This document shows positions 60,119 through 64,000 of a stretch of 64,000 nt of DNA, in pieces (the stretch's first letter is position 1; the number at the start of each line of letters is the position of its first letter). The position numbers and the translations under genes are program-made. This DNA comes from Alistipes sp. (lineage in GTDB: Bacteria > Bacillota > Clostridia > Oscillospirales > Ruminococcaceae), in assembly GCA_023667265.1 (NCBI GenBank), contig JAMPAJ010000004.1:43243-107242 (forward strand), written 5' to 3'. The notes under the pieces are model-generated. The model did not search any database and was not told where the DNA came from. It saw only the letters and a list, made by a program, of their open reading frames with translations.

Positions 60119-62473
60119 ATGGACAACAACTCTTTTATTGCAGCGAAACAGGCTGCGCTGAAAAAATATTTCAGCCGAATGAATGAAATGCAGCAGGAGG
60201 CAGTGTTCACTGTAAACGGTCCGGTTCTCGTTCTTGCAGGTGCAGGCAGCGGAAAAACCACCGTTATTGTTAACCGTATTGCTAATCTCATCAACTTTGG
60301 CAACGCTTATTTCGACACACAGCTTTCCGGCTCGGCTGAGGACATTCATTTTCTGGAGGATTTCGCCGCCGGAAAAACCGACGACTGGGAAACGCTCCGG
60401 GACATTACAGCCGTATGTCCCGTCAAGCCCTGGAACATCCTCGCCATCACCTTCACCAACAAGGCTGCCGGCGAGCTGAAAGAACGTCTTGCGGCTATGC
60501 TTGGCGAGGACGCAGGAAGCGTTCATGCCGCGACCTTCCATTCTGCCTGTATGCGTATCCTGCGCGCAGAGATCGACAGGCTCGGCTTCGGCAAGGATTT
60601 CACTATCTACGACTCCTCCGACACCCAGCGTCTTATGAAAAATGTCATGACTGAGCTGGATATTTCCGAGAAGCAGTTTTCCCCCAAGGCTGTCCTCAGC
60701 GAGATAAGCAGCGCAAAGGACAAAATGATAACCGCCGACGAAATGCTCCGGGACGCAGGTGCGGACTATCGGAAAAAGGTCTCAGCGCGTCTCTATAAGA
60801 CCTACATGGAGCGGCTCAGGGCGGCGAATGCCCTGGACTTCGACGACATTCTCTGTAAGACCGTCGAGCTTTTCGATATGTTCCCGGAGGTTCTGGAGAA
60901 GTACCGCAGCCGCTACAGATATATAATGGTAGACGAGTATCAGGACACCAACCATGTTCAGTTCAGACTCGTTTCCCAGCTCTCCGCAGGTCACCGCAAC
61001 CTCTGCGTCGTAGGCGACGACGACCAGAGCATCTACAAATTCCGCGGCGCTAATATTGAGAATATCCTAAATTTCGAGGAGTATTTCCCCGGCGCACAGG
61101 TTATACGGCTTGAGCAGAATTACCGCTCGACCCAGACTATCCTTGACGCCGCAAATTCCGTTATCGCCCACAACGCCGGAAGAAAGAAAAAGTCCCTGTG
61201 GACTGCCGGAGACAGGGGCGAAGCCATAACCTGGTACAAGGCTGCCGACGAAAACGACGAAGCGCAGTTTATTGCGGACACGATTATGGAGGATCATAAA
61301 AAAACCGGTACATATAGCCGGAATGCAGTTCTCTACAGAATGAACGCACAGTCGAATATCATCGAGCGCGCACTTGTAAGAGCGGACATTCCCTACAGGG
61401 TATACGGCGGACTCCGGTTCTACGACCGCAAGGAGATAAAGGATGTTACGTCCTATCTCGCATTCATAAATAATCCCCACGATATGCTGAGGTTCCGGCG
61501 TATCATCAACGAGCCCAAAAGAGGAATAGGCGACGCTACTGTGAATATTATCGACGATATCAGCCGAGACTTAAAGTTGTCGCCCTATGAGGTCATGGCG
61601 AATTGTCAGGATTTCGCTCCGCTGTCGAAAAAGGCATCTGCACTGAAAAATGCCGCCGCGATGTTCGGCGAGCTCATTTCCGCTGTTGATGAGCTGCCCC
61701 TTGACGAGCTGCTCGATCTGGTTCTGGAGAAAACCGGGTATATGGAGCACCTGAAAACCCTGGAAAATGCCGACTCCAAAATCGAAAACGTAAACGAGCT
61801 GCGCACCTCCGTCATTCAGTATATGGAACAGGCGGAAGAGCCCACGCTCAGCGGATTTCTGGAGGAGACCGCGCTGTACACCGATGCGGACAGCGACGAC
61901 GGAAGCGACGATAAGGTTCTGCTTATGACAGTCCATTCCGCCAAGGGACTGGAGTTCTGCAACGTATTCGTGACAGGAATGGAGGACGGCATCTTCCCCG
62001 GAAGCCGCTCAATGTACAGCGAGGACGACCTTGAAGAGGAACGCCGCCTCGCCTATGTCGCGATCACCCGTGCAAAACAGAGACTGTATGTCATGAGCGC
62101 AGCCAGACGAATGATCTTCGGTCAGACGCAGAAAAACGTTACATCACGCTTCATTCGTGAGATCGGCAAGGAAAATTTCATCAAGCTGGACAATTCCAAG
62201 AAATTCGCCCTGAACGTTGACGACGGCGTTACGGAGGTACAGTCCCTTTCCCTCCAGCAGCAGCTGGCAAGAGAAAAGAGAAATTCCAGCTCTGCAAACG
62301 CCGATGCCAACAGCTATCAGCCAGGAGAGCGCGTTTCGCACAGGATCTTCGGCGAGGGCACAGTCCTGACCGCAACCAGAATGGCGAACGACTCGATGCT
62401 GGAGATAGCGTTTGAAAAAGTCGGCACAAAGAAGATAATGGCTAATTTTGCAAAGCTGAAAAAGCTGAGTTAA
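60119..62473 (+). CDS. pcrA: ATP-dependent DNA helicase PcrA/UvrD type
   Basis: 784 residues, SF1A helicase. Motif I AGAGSGKTT (40-48), motif Ia ITFTNKAAGELKERL, motif II VDEYQDTNHVQ, motif III VVGDDDQSIYKFRGA, motif IV EQNYRSTQTIL, motif V TVHSAKGLEF, motif VI EERRLAYVAITRAKQRLYV, and a C-terminal Tudor-like end (GERVSHRIFGEGTVL). About 35 extra residues (NAYFDTQLSGSAEDIHFLED onward) are inserted between motifs I and Ia compared with common PcrA. It unwinds DNA in repair and clears replication obstacles. GGAG is a rather distant 11 nt from the ATG. Confidence 0.95.
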   Translation: MDNNSFIAAKQAALKKYFSRMNEMQQEAVFTVNGPVLVLAGAGSGKTTVIVNRIANLINFGNAYFDTQLSGSAEDIHFLEDFAAGKTDDWETLRDITAVCPVKPWNILAITFTNKAAGELKERLAAMLGEDAGSVHAATFHSACMRILRAEIDRLGFGKDFTIYDSSDTQRLMKNVMTELDISEKQFSPKAVLSEISSAKDKMITADEMLRDAGADYRKKVSARLYKTYMERLRAANALDFDDILCKTVELFDMFPEVLEKYRSRYRYIMVDEYQDTNHVQFRLVSQLSAGHRNLCVVGDDDQSIYKFRGANIENILNFEEYFPGAQVIRLEQNYRSTQTILDAANSVIAHNAGRKKKSLWTAGDRGEAITWYKAADENDEAQFIADTIMEDHKKTGTYSRNAVLYRMNAQSNIIERALVRADIPYRVYGGLRFYDRKEIKDVTSYLAFINNPHDMLRFRRIINEPKRGIGDATVNIIDDISRDLKLSPYEVMANCQDFAPLSKKASALKNAAAMFGELISAVDELPLDELLDLVLEKTGYMEHLKTLENADSKIENVNELRTSVIQYMEQAEEPTLSGFLEETALYTDADSDDGSDDKVLLMTVHSAKGLEFCNVFVTGMEDGIFPGSRSMYSEDDLEEERRLAYVAITRAKQRLYVMSAARRMIFGQTQKNVTSRFIREIGKENFIKLDNSKKFALNVDDGVTEVQSLSLQQQLAREKRNSSSANADANSYQPGERVSHRIFGEGTVLTATRMANDSMLEIAFEKVGTKKIMANFAKLKKLS

Positions 62474-62484
62474 GGAGAACTAAT

Positions 62485-63915
62485 ATGAGAAAAACTAAAA
62501 TTGTATGCACCATAGGTCCTGCAACTGACGACGAGAATATCATGCGCGAGCTGATGCTTGCCGGAATGAACGTTGCGCGTTTCAACTTCTCCCACGGCGA
62601 CTATGAGACCCACGAGAGGCGTTTCCGCCAGATCGAGCGGCTGAGAAAGGACCTCGACCTGCCTATCGCTACCCTGCTGGACACCAAGGGTCCGGAGATA
62701 CGCCTCGGCAAATTCGTTGACAACAAGCCCGTCGAGATACACGACGGCGATACCTACACACTGACTACCGAGGATGTTCCATGTACCGACAAGATCGGCA
62801 GCATAAGCTTCAAAAAACTGCCCAAGGACGTAAGCATGGGCACGAGAATACTCATAAACGACGGCGTGATCGAGCTCAGAGCAGACAAGGTCACAAAGAC
62901 GGACATCGTCTGCACCGTTATCCACGGCGGACTCCTCTCAAACAACAAGGGCATCAACGTGCCCGGAGTCAAGCTTTCTATGCCCTACCTCAGCGAGCAG
63001 GACATGGACGACTTGGAATTCGGCTCTAAAATGGGCTTTGATTTTATTGCCGCAAGCTTTGTACGCTCCGCAGCAGATATAAACTATCTGAGAAAATTCA
63101 CACAGAGCCTGGGCTGGTACGACGTTCGTATCATCGCCAAGATCGAGAACAGCGACGGAGTTGAAAATATCGACGAGATCCTTGAGGCCGCCGACGGAAT
63201 TATGGTCGCAAGAGGCGATATGGGCGTAGAAATTCCCTTCGAGCAGATTCCGGCGATTCAGAAAACGCTCATTAAAAAGGGATATAATGCCGGTAAACAG
63301 GTTGTCACTGCTACCCAGATGCTTGAGTCTATGATAACTAACCCTCGCCCCACGAGAGCCGAGATCACCGACGTTGCAAACGCTATCTACGACGGCACAA
63401 GCGCTATCATGCTGTCCGGAGAGACGGCTGCCGGAGCGTATCCCGTTGAGGCTGTCAAGACTATGGCTCTTATCGCTGAGAATACCGAGAACAACATAGA
63501 CTACAAGGGCAGATTTGCAGTCCGCCGCTCCAATCCCGAGGGCAGCATTGCGGAGGCTATCGCCCACGCCACAGTCACAACTGCCCACGACCTTGACGCC
63601 AGCGTTATAATCACAGTTTCACTGGGCGGACAGACTGCACGGCTTATCTCTAAATACCGCCCCTGCTGTCCTATCGTAAGCTGTACGATGAGCGAGGTGG
63701 TCTGCCGCCAGATGAATATGAGCTGGGGAGTTGTGCCCTTTATCATCGACGAAAAGAAGAGCACAGACGAGCTTTTTGCCGCGGCAGTCGAGGCTGCGGA
63801 GGAGCACCGCCTTGTTGAAGACGGCGACCTTGTCGCCATTACAGCCGGAGTTCCCCTTGGAGTTTCGGGAACTACAAACCTGATGAAGGTAGAGCGGATA
63901 GGACACGATAATTAA
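62485..63915 (+). CDS. pyk: Pyruvate kinase
   Basis: 476 residues. TKIVCTIGPATDDE, MNVARFNFSHG, LLDTKGPEIRLG, RIIAKIENSDGVENIDEIL, MVARGDMGVEIPFEQIP, and MLSGETAAGAYPVEAV with a complete C-terminal allosteric domain. It lacks the extra PEP-utilising domain seen in Bacillus. It converts PEP and ADP to pyruvate and ATP. AAGGAG precedes the ATG and the gene begins 11 nt after pcrA, so they may share a transcript. A weak hairpin (GCCG / CGGC, 63933-63948) follows. Confidence 0.95.
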   Translation: MRKTKIVCTIGPATDDENIMRELMLAGMNVARFNFSHGDYETHERRFRQIERLRKDLDLPIATLLDTKGPEIRLGKFVDNKPVEIHDGDTYTLTTEDVPCTDKIGSISFKKLPKDVSMGTRILINDGVIELRADKVTKTDIVCTVIHGGLLSNNKGINVPGVKLSMPYLSEQDMDDLEFGSKMGFDFIAASFVRSAADINYLRKFTQSLGWYDVRIIAKIENSDGVENIDEILEAADGIMVARGDMGVEIPFEQIPAIQKTLIKKGYNAGKQVVTATQMLESMITNPRPTRAEITDVANAIYDGTSAIMLSGETAAGAYPVEAVKTMALIAENTENNIDYKGRFAVRRSNPEGSIAEAIAHATVTTAHDLDASVIITVSLGGQTARLISKYRPCCPIVSCTMSEVVCRQMNMSWGVVPFIIDEKKSTDELFAAAVEAAEEHRLVEDGDLVAITAGVPLGVSGTTNLMKVERIGHDN

Positions 63916-64000
63916 ATAAAGCAAAAGGGAACGCCGTGAAAGAGCGGCGCTCATAAAGAAGTTTTTAATCTTTGAAGTAAAGGTTGCGTAACATAGGCGT

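Noticed and set aside
63916-64000. Further P module at the window end (AAGGGAACGCC)
   Set aside because: Only about 11 nt resemble P7 and no matching arm or other hairpins follow before the window ends.

Overview
The window looks like a chromosomal segment of a fibre-degrading gut or rumen Firmicute of the Ruminococcus type (Oscillospiraceae). The reasons are a secreted tandem pectate lyase ending in a type-I dockerin (a cellulosome-style attachment module), a GH130 mannoside phosphorylase, a pectin or arabinan uptake operon, Gram-positive Shine-Dalgarno sites and sigma-A promoters, and moderately GC-rich coding DNA with AT-rich promoters. The species cannot be fixed from the sequence alone.

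Layout. 1-2686: end of an ABC ATPase and its large FtsX-type permease. 2686-3457: composite hairpin repeat. 3664-7683: dockerin pectate lyase. 7841-12928 (minus): ThrE-type exporter, a phage-like winged-helix protein, cardiolipin synthase and galactokinase, with a divergent GH130 gene at 13259-14278. 14556-17836: a Ddl homologue, a DUF1934 protein and argS. 18073-23974: CdaR/PucR-type regulator, ftsE, ftsX, an M23 murein hydrolase and an S41 protease, which form a cell-division and wall-remodelling block. 24176-26959: phosphohexomutase, rpmE, yigZ. 27012-30856: dgt-like gene, dnaG, rpoD (macromolecular synthesis operon). 31625-37491: an EAL protein with a beta-solenoid-like tail, a transglutaminase lipoprotein, ychF and an MFS transporter. 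37605-39053: nfeD and SPFH. 39361-45020 (minus): GH43, sugar-binding lipoprotein, two permeases, GH105. 45118-47055 (minus): AT-rich pair (lipoprotein, C39-like protein). 47158-49674 (minus): FIST-EAL sensor. 49838-49956 (minus): probable small RNA gene. 50200-54960: S24 repressor, two M42 peptidases, GNAT, methionine-gamma-lyase-like PLP enzyme. 55115-57091: PASTA pseudokinase. 57176-59553 (minus): glgA, HAD phosphatase, small unknown gene. 60119-63915: pcrA and pyruvate kinase.

The main discovery candidate is a dispersed intergenic element. Its core (module P, about 190 nt) is an array of at least six tight, near-perfect hairpins with 3-4 nt loops. Copies near 2.8, 3.2, 22.6, 30.9, 31.3 and 39.2 kb differ by paired substitutions that preserve every stem, which is the signature of selection on a folded structure. 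Two loci share a larger arrangement, P - Q - S - inverted P, and an isolated Q module lies near 59.7 kb. Every copy sits just downstream of a gene end or between operons, one hairpin doubles as a two-way terminator, and in some cases the element appears to supply the host gene's stop codon. I do not recognise this element.

Other points of interest are: an EAL phosphodiesterase fused to about eight 28-30-residue repeats of a type usually seen outside the cell; a PASTA kinase that has lost its catalytic residues; a Ddl homologue lacking two metal ligands; an orphan RNA gene with perfect promoter and terminator; and FtsE with a long acidic tail. The window is otherwise rich in housekeeping genes, and no tRNA, rRNA, CRISPR array or transposase was seen.
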